The notes under the pieces: generated by a model
What the model was told of the DNA's origin: nothing
What the model saw: only the letters and a program-made list of their open reading frames with translations
Databases searched by the model: none
Made by a program: the position numbers and the translations under genes
In this document: piece after piece, positions 44,928 through 57,400 of the stretch
Layout: every line of letters begins with the position of its first letter
How positions within the stretch are numbered: the first letter of the stretch is position 1
Source of the DNA: Pseudoips prasinana
Taxonomy: Eukaryota > Arthropoda > Insecta > Lepidoptera > Nolidae
Reading direction: 5' to 3'
Assembly (NCBI GenBank): GCA_951640165.1
Contig: OX621265.1
Span: 22,209,001 to 22,273,000 of the forward strand
Length of the DNA stretch: 64,000 nucleotides

Positions 44928-45125
44928 TCACCGTAGCCTAGTTGGTAGTGCTCCTGCCTACGAAGCTGGTGGTCCTGGGTTCGAATCCCGGTAAGTGCAA
45001 ATATTTGTGTGATGAGCACGAATATTTGTTTCTGAGTCAAGTATGTTTTCTATGTATATAAGTATTAATCTATCTATATAAGTATGTATATCATCGCCTG
45101 GTACCCATAGTACAAGCTTTGCTTA
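44928..45125 (+). mobile_element. tRNA-derived SINE, family S2, copy 1
   Basis: The head GTCACCGTAGCCTAGTTGGT has an A box; GGGTTCGAATCCCGG is the B box. The body is ATATTTGTGTGATGAGCACG and then TATGTATATCATCGCCTGGT. The inverted copy is at 46385-46572. Confidence 0.8.
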
Positions 45126-45317
45126 GTACAATTAGTTAGTACAATCTTATTCATATCTTTCTCCATTATTTTTATGAGGGCGGTGCCGCAGTCCTTATAT
45201 CGACGGAGATAACCCGTCGCCCCTCGACTTGTGACCGCTTGATATCCTCGCCGCGCTATCAATCTGTTGGTTTTACCAGCTTGCAGTACATTCTTATAAA
45301 CAGGTAACAGTACATTG

Positions 45318-45325
45318 TATAAAAG
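45318..45325 (+). promoter_or_regulatory. Candidate TATA box of the serine protease homologue gene
   Basis: TATAAAAG lies 66 bp upstream of the start codon, and TCAACTT and TCAGTGT candidates for an initiator lie 30-50 bp downstream of it. Position is reasonable for a short 5' UTR; the exact start is not determined. Confidence 0.5.
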
Positions 45326-45383
45326 ACGGTGATGAGCTGAGAATGTTAAGTATTCAACTTGCCGTCAGTGTGTGGCCACGAGA

Positions 45384-45462
45384 ATGGCGAACTACTCGGT
45401 GCTTAGTTTATTATTACTCGGCATTGCTGCGATTGTCAGCTCCGTAGACTATTATAGGGAAG
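45384..45462 (+). CDS. Exon 1: signal peptide
   Basis: ATG in AGAATGG, then NYSVLSLLLLGIAAIVSS, a clear hydrophobic signal with likely cleavage after VSS, and VDYYRE. The donor is AAG|GTATGT, phase 1. Intron 1 is about 9.5 kb. Confidence 0.75.
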
Positions 45463-48400
45463 GTATGTTATTATTTGAATACTAGTTTTTAACTCCCGAC
45501 GCAAATAGGCGGGGATTTTTATTTCATTTTATTGATGTACGTTAATATGTATGTTAATACCTATATCAATACAAAGTAGATGTTCGCAGAAAAAAATATA
45601 ATACGTTAGTTGCAGTTTTGTCATCAAAACCAAAAATAATTTGACAAACATAAATACATTTAATATGCGGAAATATATATACAATATGAAACATAATTAA
45701 CCCTCAAACACCCCAATTAGAATATTATGTTGTAGGTAGTCATAATACATGCACTGAATTTGTAATTTAACATGTATATGCTTTGTTATTTACGAAATTA
45801 GTTTCTTGGAATAAAGTTTTGATTTTCTTTATTTTGTATTGAATGATGGAATTTGTATGAATACAATTAAACTGCGATTTTAAAAGTCTTACTACTTTGA
45901 CTTACGCTCCATTCCAATTTGTTTTGACTGTACAGGGTTAATATGACAATAGTTTTTGTAGTTTTAATTATTATGGAATAAAAAAATACCTATATTAAAA
46001 ATGATATAAATCGATTCAGTAAACGATTCTGAACAAACTATTACCAGGATGTGCGTTAATTAAGTTACATGTTGTATGTGACCTGTAGGCTAGTGGTCAG
46101 TGACCCTGACTGGTAAGCCAGGGATCGTGGGTTCGATCTCGACCCAGGACAAATCTTAGTATAAAGAGCATGATTATTAGTTCTGTGTCTGGATGTAATT
46201 TATGTATAATGTTTCTATTGAGGAATATATAAGTATGTTTATCAGTTGTCGGGTTGTCATAGTACTTACAGGCTCTGCGTAGTGTGGGATCAGGTGGCAG
46301 TGTGTAACAATAATAACAATATTGACGGTCAATGTCACACTCGGTCAATGTCATCCTAGCCCCAAACTAAGCAAAGCTTGTACTATGGGTACCAGGCGAC
46401 GATATACATACTTATATAGATAGATAGATACTTAAATACCTACATAGAAAACATCCATGACTCAGAAACAATATTCGTGCTCATCACCCATATATTTGCA
46501 CTTACCGGGATTCGAACCCAGGACCACCAGCTTCGTAGGCAGGAGCACTACCAACTAGGCTACGGTGACCATCAATTAATTGTTTTGGACATTTTAATTA
46601 TTTCCCAATGCGCGAGGAAACTTCAGCAGGTCAAAAAAGAAAACATCTAAATCAGTCAGATATATCATCCAAAAGCAGTTTCATGTAAAACAAAATAAGA
46701 AAAGCTTCCTTTTTATTCATGTTGACTTTAAAAAGCGTTTGTAAAGCGTTAGAACATGTGTGTAGTAAATAGTAATATAGTTAAGTAGGTATACATAATA
46801 TTTCTAGTTACATATTATAGATATTTAGGTACATGGAGTGTTAAAACATTTCTAAAATTTATTTTATAATAGTAATGAGATTATGTTTAGGTTTAATTAT
46901 CGAAATTTATATTTTACTACATATTGTCTGAATGATTCTGTCTATATTAAGGTACGAATTCAATATTCTTATTATGACGGAGCCTGTGTTTATGACGACG
47001 GTCGCGCTTTAATGCTACCACCGGACCCAGCGAAACAAACTCATTCACTCGGTTCATCTACTACCGGTTTCAACACGGCCCAGTTGAGACGGTCCGGCGA
47101 AACATAGGTACACAAGCGGGCATGAACACGGGATTTGGTCCACTTAAAGTAATTATTTAGTAGGCAAACACAATGTGTTTCCTTCATAATAGATATTTCA
47201 TTAATTTCCTCGATATCTGAATACTTATTCTGCTATTCAGGACCGAGATAGAACGACCAAACAATGCAGCTATTATTCTTGAGTTAGAATAGAATACACT
47301 TATTTGTATAAACATGGTGTACATAACAGTTAAGGTTAAAAATAGCCGGCAATCGGCATACAAATATTAGGCAACATGAAATGAAAAAAAATAATTTTGA
47401 AATGAAATCATTTATTCAGCACAACACACAAGAAATACAATCAATTAAAAAAAAGCAACATCAATACAGAGAAAAGGAAAAGAAAGAAGGTAACAATCAT
47501 ATCATGGGGCAGGTGTGTCTTGCATGTTCTGCCGAAAGGGTCACCGCCTCAGCATCAGCTAAGTGGGATACACCTAGCGCTGGTTTTCAGTTGGCAACCC
47601 AGGTATAGTGACGCACGGACGGAACTAAATAATGTACATAAATCAATCAAAATAAAGGAAATAAAATAAACGGTGACGTTAACACAACATAGGTACATGA
47701 AAAATATAATATATTATCAACGTTTTAAACTTATACAAACTGATAGTAATGCACACTGGTTTAGTAGGTATATAAGTATATATAGGCGAGGTCAAAATAT
47801 AAATAATACAGCTCAAAAAGATACTCAGCACAAAAAAATATTATTGTAATAGATAACACAGGTCTGCAAATTTGAACTCTTATTTTCCCCTTTTGGATTT
47901 GATTGCTGATCTTGAGGTATTTTGGTGCGCTGATTACGAATATGTACTTGGATTTGTCCTATCACCCTCAGTTTTTTTGAAAAATCCTTTTATGTGAAAT
48001 CGGAAAAAAAGGCCAACTTTACAAAGTTTTTTTCTATTACAATTATATTACTAAACTTAAAACAGAAACAGACAGTAATAAATAAATTAAAAATATTAAA
48101 TATACTTTTATGGTATCTTGCTTTTTTTTCACCGAAGCTCCGATTGTGAGATTTTCGCTTGATATTCCGACTTGGATCATCACGCTTTAATAGCCAACAG
48201 AAGTCTGCCATCATTACTTTATTCCACTTTCCCTGATAGCGACGTTCCATCTCCTTCGAGTCCTGGTGAAATCTTTTGCCTTGCTCTTCACTTACAGCTC
48301 CCAAGTTAGGAAGTAGTCCAAATGCGAATTAAGGAAGTGAAGTTTAATGCTCATCGAACATCCCATTTTGCCGAAATTTTCAATCATTTTCTGTACAATT

Positions 48401-51400
48401 TCCTCATAATTTGGACTTTTATGGTTTCCTAGAAAATGCCTCACTACTTCCTTAAAAGATTTCCAGGCTTCTAATTCAATTGCACTCAATTTTTCGAAGT
48501 TCACGAACGCAGGTGGTACAAACTTTATGTGCGACCCACTGTTTATCTTGATTGGCGATTGATAGGCCAAAATACATATTATAAACGTTCCTTATAAATT
48601 CGGTTATGTTATGCTGCTGTTTTCTCAGCATAAATTGCCCACAAATGTAGCAAAAAGTGTCCGGAGAGTTTAAACACTTTCGCGATGAAATTTTTCAAGT
48701 AAGCGTTACGAATTGCACAGAAGTACTGACTTTTTAAAAATAGTGATGGTGCTATTTATACAAAATAATATTAATCTACCCTCATTAACTGTCTTCTAAC
48801 GATTTAAGTTAATTTCTATAAAAAAAACAAGAAATGAGGTCTTTAGCAAATGACCTAAAAATCCACTAGTTTTTTTGATAATAAGGGTATATCACATACT
48901 TAATTAAAAGTTATGTTTAACTACACATTATGATTAATGCCTACTTCAACCATTTAGTGTGTTTTTTGTTTAATAAGATACGATTAAAATAAAATAATTA
49001 ATAAATTACTAGGAAGTCTTAAGTAATTTAGGCAAGAAAATGGATAATCTATAACTAAAAATCCTGACGTGATGGAATTTTTTTAATATTTTTCCCGTAA
49101 TCAGCGCCCCAAAATCTATCCAAATTGCTCATCAAAACTGAAAGGGGAAAACCATTGTAGACCTGTGAATTAATTGTGTAATTTAATAATAATGAAAATG
49201 TAATAAATATATACTTAATTAATAAATTACGATCAAATAAATGATAAATTAAAATGGATAGATTCATAATAAGATTGTTTTTGGATTAAGAATTCTTTTA
49301 ATTTTCATCATCATCATATCAGCCGAAAGACGTCCACTGCTGGACAAAGGCCTCCCTCAAAGATCTCCACAATTGCCAGTCTTGCGCTATCCGCATCCAG
49401 CGTTTTCCAGCGACCCGCACAAGATCATCGGTCCATCTTGTAGGGGGCCTGCCCACGCTGCGTCTTCCGGTTCATGGTCGCCACTCGAGAACCTTTCTGC
49501 CCCAGCGGCCGTCGGCTCTACGAGCTATGTGCCCTGCCCACTGCCGCTTCAGCTTGGCAATTCTTAGGGCTATGTCGGTGACTTTGGTTCGCCTGCGGAT
49601 CTCATCATTTCTGATTCGATCTCGCAGGGAAACTCCAAGCATAGCCCTTTCCATTGCTCTTTGGGTGACCTTGAGCCGCCTGATAAGGCCCATAGTTAGC
49701 GACCACGTCTCTGTTCCGTAAGTCATCACTGGCAACACACACTGGTCGAAGACTTTCGACTTGAGACACTGCGGTATTTGGGACGAGAAGATATTACGTA
49801 GCTTCCCGAACGCTGCCCAGCCGAGTTGGATTCTACGATTGACCTCCTTCTCGAAGTTGGACCTACCTAGTTGGATGGTCTGTCCTAGGTAAATATAGTT
49901 CTCTACAACTTCGAGTGCAGAGTCTCCAACCTTAACTAGAGTGGGTGCAACATGGATGTTTGACATAATTTTCGTCTTATCCATGTTCATTTTCAGACCC
50001 ACTTGTTGAGAGACTCTGCTGAGGCCATCGAGCATTGTACCGAGGTCGTCAAGGGTCTCAGCCATGACTACTATATCGTCGGCAAATCGAAGGTGGGTGA
50101 TGTACTCGCCATTGACATTGATGCCAAAGCCTTTCCAGTCCAGAAGCTTGAAGACATCTTCCAATGCAGCGGTGAACAGTTTCGGAGATATAACATCTCC
50201 CTGTCTCACACCTCGCTGCAAGTGGATAGGTTTCGAGTTCTGGTCCTGGAGTCGCACTGACATAGTGGCGTTTTTGTACAAACACTTTAACACCTCGATA
50301 TACCGGTAGTCGATTTGGCACCTTTGGAGAGACCTCAGTACGGCCCAAGTTTCGATCGAATCGAAAGCTTTCTCATAGTCCACAAACGCTAAGCATAATG
50401 GCTGGTTATACTCTTCGGTCTTCTGTATAACCTGCCGCAGCGTATGTATGTGGTCTATGGTACTAAAGCCTTTACGGAAACCGGCTTGTTCGGGAGGCTG
50501 GAAGTCGTCAAACCTTCGTGCGAGACGATTCGTAATGACCCTCGAAAACAACTTGTAAACATGGCTCAGCAGTGTGATGGGTCTGTAATTCTTCAAGAGG
50601 GTTTTATCGCCCTTTTTGAAGAAGAGCACCACCACACTCCTGTGCCATGCTTTTGGCGTTTGACCTTCTAGTATGACGGAGTTAAATAACTTCTGAAGGG
50701 CCCGTAGGATTGGTGTACCACCCGCCTTCAGAAGCTCTGCCGTAATTCCATCATCACCAGGCGCCTTGTTATTCTTAAGCTGTTCGAGAGCCATTCTAAT
50801 CTCGCACAGGCTGACGTCCGGGATGTCGTCGGTGAAGTGTTGGGTTAGTCGTGCTCTGGGATCTGAGGCACAACTATCGACAGGTGACTGGGTTTTCGTG
50901 TACAGCTGTCCATAGAACCTCTCGATCTCTCCCAGCAACTCAGGTTTAGACGTGACGATTCTGCCATCCTCAGTCTTCAGCTTCGTCAGTTGGCTCTGTC
51001 CAACAGACAGTTCTCTTGCAAACACTTTAGAGCCTTTGTTCCGCTCAATGGCTTCTTTAATACAATTTGTATTAAATTGGCGCGTGTCGCGAGTCAAAGA
51101 CTTTGAGATCTGTCTGTTGAACTGCCGGTATCTGGTAGCATCATCAGAGGATGTCAGAACCATTTTCCGTCTTTCGTCCATAAGCTGCAGGGTATAGTCA
51201 GAGATCTTTTTGGTTCTGTTTGTACGGTGGGCCTTGAAGACCTTAGACCCAGCCGTATGGACAGCTTCTACGAGCCTGTCATGGTATGAGTCCACTTCCT
51301 CGCAATCTGCTAGGCATTCGAAACGGTTTTGCAGTTCGAGCCGAAAGGGTTCAGGGTTTTGGATGTGGATGGGTAAAGGTCGGAGCGTAGACTTTATCAG

Positions 51401-54400
51401 TCGGGACCTCTGGAGCTTGACATTTAGGTTCAATGAGCCTCTCACCAGTCTGTGATCGCTCCCGGTTTTAACCGTATTGATCACTGAGACGTCATTGAAC
51501 ACCTGTCTACTCGTCGACAAGATAAAGTCTATCTCGTTTTTTGTTTTACCATCGGGGCTTACCCAGATCCATTTGCGGCTTTCCGACTTCTTGAAAAAGG
51601 AGTTCATCATAAAGAGTCCCTCCTTCTCCATGAAGTCGGCCAACATTTGGCCCCGGGGGTTCCGGTCTCCAGTTCCAAATTGCCCCACTTTCAGCTCATT
51701 CCCGAATCGTTTACCCAGCTTAGCGTTAAAGTCCTCCATGACCACAGTGAAATAAGAGTTCGAGGTATGTATGGCTCTAGAAATATCCTCATACATGACC
51801 TCAACCTCATCGTCGGAGTGCGTTGAAGTCGGCGCGTAAACCTGTATGACCTTCAACGAATACCGCTTGGTAATTCTGAGTATAAGGTACGCAACCCTAG
51901 TCGACACACTCTCGATTTTCACTATGTTGTGGACGAGGGACTTGTGGACTATGAACCCAACACCACCTTGGGACAGTTGGTCGCCTTCCCGGAAATAGAA
52001 CAGATTCCCGGATTTCAGGATTATCGTGTCCTCCCCCTCTCTTCAGACTTCAGATAATCCTATTATGTCCCAATGTAACCTGCTCAATTCTTCCTCCAGT
52101 TCGATCATCTTCTCGTCGGTCCGCATTGTGCGTGTGTTGTATGTTGCCAGGGCCAGAGGTCGTCGGTTTTGGTAACGCGGAATCTGCCGGGGATTCTTAG
52201 CACCCCCTGCCCTGCCGTAACCACGGCTGTTACCACGGCTGGGAATAGCAGGGCTGCCGGGGACTGGGGGCCGCGGTTTAATTGTGTCCTTCATTTGAGG
52301 GGATCTGCCATAATCGCCACGCTTGGCAAACGGGTTGGCGATCGCAGTAAGGTAGAGATTGGTACTCATGAGAACGCTGCTGCCCATTCTCTGGTATATA
52401 TTCCCTCGGGACGACTTCTACTTTTAATTTTATTCTAAAATAATTAATATTTCTCAGTTCTCGTATAGGCGGTGGGATATTGTTCCATATCTTTGCAGCT
52501 GAGTATCTGAAACTGCCCCGGAGGGAGGCTGATCTGTGTATAGGTGTAGCCAGTTGCTGTGTGCACCGTCTAGGCTCGCGCTGGCAGCGACTATTATATA
52601 CCCACGATATTTTCGAGTGCTAATATGATGGATGCCTTTTAGAAATCACTCCAAAAAGCAAGATGTAACTTTCTGCGTAATTTCATCTTAAGTATAAAGT
52701 ATTTGTTTCAGTATGGTGAAACGTGGCCTCTCGGAGGAATATCGAAACAGAATCTTGCACAAGCATTTTGCACCCTCTGTAACAGCTTTTCAGTACGAGC
52801 CAGTAGCCTAGGACCATAAACGGTGTCACAGTAATTTAACTTCGAAAGAACAATCGACTCTCCAACTGTATACGCAACTGTTCACTTAAATAGGGACGCA
52901 TTTTATATAGTATTTTTAGTCGGTAAAAACAGTTGCGTACGCAGTTTGCGATGTGGTTTTCAAAACGAAGCGACTGGTCCATTAACAACCCCAAATTTCG
53001 CGCCTCACTCACAAGTTCACTAGCTTCTCCTAATATTTTTAGGGGTGATGAGCTTACTGACAATGTTTCCACTCTCCTTAACTGACTGTCAGTACCAAAA
53101 ACCATGTACTTCGTTTTGGAGGGATTGAGGATTAGAGAGTTGACATTAGACCACTTCACAATTCTATCAAGATCGGCATTAATAGCCAGAATATCCGTGG
53201 CATAGTCTTCAGGCCTGAAGTGAATGTAAATTTGTGTATCATCCGCGTAGATATGAAAATGACAGTTTTTTATTACCTGTACCACGTCAGCGCTATACAG
53301 ACTAAACAAACATGGCCCTAAAATTGAGCCTTGTGGTACACCTTTGTGCAATGACCTAATAGTTGAAAAGGAAGTTGATCCGTCTGTTTGACGAGTTTCC
53401 ACATACTGTGCACGATAAGTTAAATAACTATGAAACCATTTTACTGTCTCAGAATCGAACCCGTAGTAAGTCATTTTGGATAAAAGTAAGTTTAAATTTA
53501 AACTGTCGAAGGCTCCGCAACATCTGCTCAATACAAAGTTATTATTAGTTCGTACCAGCGAATTTACAAATATTGCTCAGATAATACACATAATAAACAA
53601 ACATAGCTCAGGTGATATAGATAATAAAGCGCGGTGACTACGGCAAGCCCCTCCAAATGGCAACGTTATAGACACCTTTGGAGGAGGCCTATGTCCAGCT
53701 GTACTTTGGCGACCTTTGTTTTTTTTTTTTACGTGGTGGAAATGCAAAATGTTACGCATACCCACCGCTTGGGGAGGCGACGAGTTATGTGGGACTCGCC
53801 GGGCTAGTCCCGGGATACGCACTAAAACCACCATGGTAGACAGCCTCACAATGCCTGTAGCGGGGGGTCTGGGTACTCGTGAACGATCTCGCCAGTACCC
53901 CCGCTGTACACTGAGCGTCTGAGACTCTCCTCCGGGGACGGGAGGGGGCCAAATGCCTCCTCCTCTCCCCTTCATGCACAAGCGCGTTTAGGCAACCTGA
54001 GCTACAGCAGGTTATCTCTTCCCGGGACCGCTTATGTAAGACGAGTGGAGTGCCCCTCCTCCAAACGCCAGCGGTCCCAGGGGCGACGTCAAGCCGGGGA
54101 GAAGCCAGCCGGACGCCGCATACTCTCTTATTAGATTAGCTCCCAGCGCCGGCGCCGATGAAGCGGACATTAGCGTCAATATCCAGTTCATCGGCACCGT
54201 CTCGTACTCCTACGGGAGGGATCGTTGCGCTCCCTCTCGCGTTCGGCGGCCTCCTTCTTGAGCATAACAGCTTCACAGAAGGAGGCCACCGCGTTCCATC
54301 CGGTTGTCGCCGCCAGCATAGCCGAAACCACTGCTGGCAGCGAGAGGACCAATCCTATTTCAGCGACCAGGACTCGCCTCTCGGGGGCCCAAGCTGGGCA

Positions 54401-57400
54401 CTCCTCGAGTGTATGTTGGGCCGAGTCCGGGCCGCCGCCACAATGGTGACACGTCGGTGTCGCCTCTGTACCTATTCGACTCACTGACTGACAGGTACTC
54501 ACCGAAGCACCCGTGTCCGGTGAGTATATGTGACAACCTGAAGGTTAGGCTGCCCCGTTTCCGGAGCAGCCATGCGTCAAACCATGGCAGGACCGCACCG
54601 ACAGAGCGTTGACGCAAGCCACTCGGCAATTCAAGCCGCTCGCGCCAAATCTCTAAGGCCTGTCGGTGCGCGTCCCGCCGTAGCTGTAGGCCACCTAGGC
54701 TGATGATCATGATGATGATAAGTGGAACTATGTTTCATTCGGAATAATTGTGCTACACTTACTGACTCAGCTGAGCGTGCACGATCGGTTCAGTAATCCA
54801 GTAATTACCCCCTACAAGCCACAAGCTCACAACTCACATACCTCTGTATAACATCGGATTCGGAGAGGTATCCCGTAATATGTACGTCACAATGTATTTT
54901 CTTCTATTGTTTCAGAGAACCGTGGCATAAAACAAGAAAGCTATCCGTCCGATGGTAAGTGGTTATCGTAGACTATAAAGGTTGGCAATAATAATAATAA
55001 TGTCCTCCTACCCGAATTTCACGGCGGCCGCCGGATGTCACCATCGCCTATAATATGTCCCACGCAGATGATTTCAACACTTGCCGCCTAAAAAATGATA
55101 TTCGCGCTTCCTCTCTCCTGTTGGTCACTGAAACGACTAACCTGTTCTGCTTTCCATCGAATGCAACACACCATTTTCCTAATGCAACTCCATCTCTCTT
55201 GGATCTTATCTTCGTCTCTTCTCGTGATCACGTCGCCAAGCATGGCTAAGGCTCGGCCGACGTGTTTTCATACCACGATCTTATCTTTGTTTCCTATGAA
55301 GTCCGCCTACCAAAGGCTAAGTCGAAAATTCTTCTGCAGCGTAATTTTAGTGGTATGAACCTTGAAAGTCTTCGAGAAGCTGCTAGTTCCATCATGCCAG
55401 TCCACATCAGTCAATGGCAAGATCTATATATTTAATTCCATGTGTTATAAGGGTAAAACACCTGCCGGCACTTTGCTAACTTATGAGATCATGAACCTCA
55501 TAACCCTCAAAGCAGCGGCGAAATCAAAATATAAGTGTCGCCCACCGGATTACTGTGGCGAAAAATATTTTTCCATCCAAAATCGTTGCAACAGGATGTG
55601 TAGGAACGCCCAGCGCCATAATATCCATAAATCCATCGAAAATGGAGATCCAGCCAAGGTTTGGAAATTGCTTAGATCACTAGGAGTTAGAAAATCCAGC
55701 GGTACTTCCAAATTATTTAGACATTAATTCTCTAAACCAATACTTTTCCTCTTCATCTTCGAGTAAGCATCAGCTAAAGCTCAGACTGTAAGCTACCTTT
55801 CATTTATTTCACTTTTTACTTTCAATCGATTCTCCAATTGTGATCTTATTGATATCTTCGTAAGGATAGAGATAAAGATCTTTCGAAAAGATAAAGTATC
55901 CTATTGATATCTTCCAATGCAGTCGGTAGCGACAGTGTCAGCCGTAATATGATCATTCCTATCCTTGATGAAATCCTAGGCATTATTAGCCATATTCTTA
56001 ATTGTTCCATATCCTGTGGCTTCTTTTCCTTCTGCATGGAAAGAAGCTCTTGTGGCTCCCCTTTCTAAAACTAGAAATGCATCCTCCTTCCACGATTACC
56101 GTCCGACATCCGTCTTAACTCACGTATGTGTTACTAGGTTGCACTGATAGACTATTGGACCACAACAATACTTAATTTAGATGTTTTATTAACAGGTAAT
56201 ACAGAAATGTCGTCACTGATCAGTGAAATACGGTTTATGCGCAACGAACTTTATGAGATAAGAAAAGAATTCGACGACAAAATGAAAAACATTCTGATAC
56301 AAAATAATGACAGAATGTCTAACATTCTGAACAATAGATTAGAAGATTTCGCAAAGATAATCCGCAAAAGAGATAATGAGCTCTCTTCCATACATTCCTC
56401 CATAACACAACTCCTGCTTAATACAGATGCGAACCAAAGAGGAGAAACAAATGCGTCCAGTAAAAAAGAAATTTGTATACCAGTTGGAGCTATAAAGAAT
56501 ATAACAGAACTTGTCGTTGTCACGATAAAGGACTTAAGCTTGAAGTTTACGCAACCGCCCTGCGGAGATAAAACGATACCAACCGCCACACCGCTACCGA
56601 CCACCACACCGCTACCGACCACCACACCGCTACCGACCACCACACCGCTACCGACTACCACACCGCTACCGACCACCACACCGCTACCGACCACCACACC
56701 GCTACCGACTACCACACCGCTACCGACCACCACACCGCTACCGACTACCACACCGCTACCGACCACCACACCGCTACCCGAAAAGAGAGGTAAAGTACCA
56801 GCATGTGTCAGAGCAGAGTCAACAAAACACGTTTAAAGAAACTCCTAATGCAAATCTAAGATAAAATCTTCCTAATAGTAAAATGCAATTGATTTTTAAC
56901 AATGATTTGAATTGTGTCTTTTTTAGATTCTTTTGTTTGACGCATTTTGATAGGTTTTGAGATATGTTTCGGTAGTTATTTGCATGTTTAATGATTCTTG
57001 ATGTTCTTTAAAATGTAGCCCATTTTTGCTAAAATATGTTGTCATCGACTTAATGTATATTGTTCTTGAAGAACTTATCAGTCAAGAACACTTTCTCACT
57101 TGCCACCTGTCAATGTCTTGCGTGAAAATGACCAGCAGGTACTAATCAACTATCAAGAGAGAGGACCTTTGTTACACCTTTGAGGACCTGTGTATACTGA
57201 GAGATATATATATCAATCAAGTCACCATGTATTTGATTTGGCAGAGGTAGCCCTGGCGCGGCAGATGTGCGTCACGTATACTCAGCAGGCGGCTGGGCGC
57301 TTTTGTATGCATGCATCGTATCAGGTATTGCATTTTTATATTTGACACGACATGGTCTTTCAAGTGTATAAGTATATATCGACGGGGGAAAGCGGAAATG

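Noticed and set aside
44928..45000. Possible functional tRNA gene
   Set aside because: Same reasoning: it is a SINE head repeated inverted at 46487-46568 with a common body.
53577..53981. 134-codon minus-strand frame rich in Pro and Arg
   Set aside because: It lies in the 3' UTR of the R1-type LINE, before its poly(A) tail, and has no domain.
56251..56769. 172-codon minus-strand frame of VVVGSG repeats
   Set aside because: The antisense of the Pro/Thr repeat; the plus frame has splice sites in phase and flanking domains.
57040..57145. A candidate exon ending at GACCAGCAG|GTACTAATC
   Set aside because: It can be read in frame, but no good acceptor precedes it and the 57245-57324 exon fits phase and domain better.
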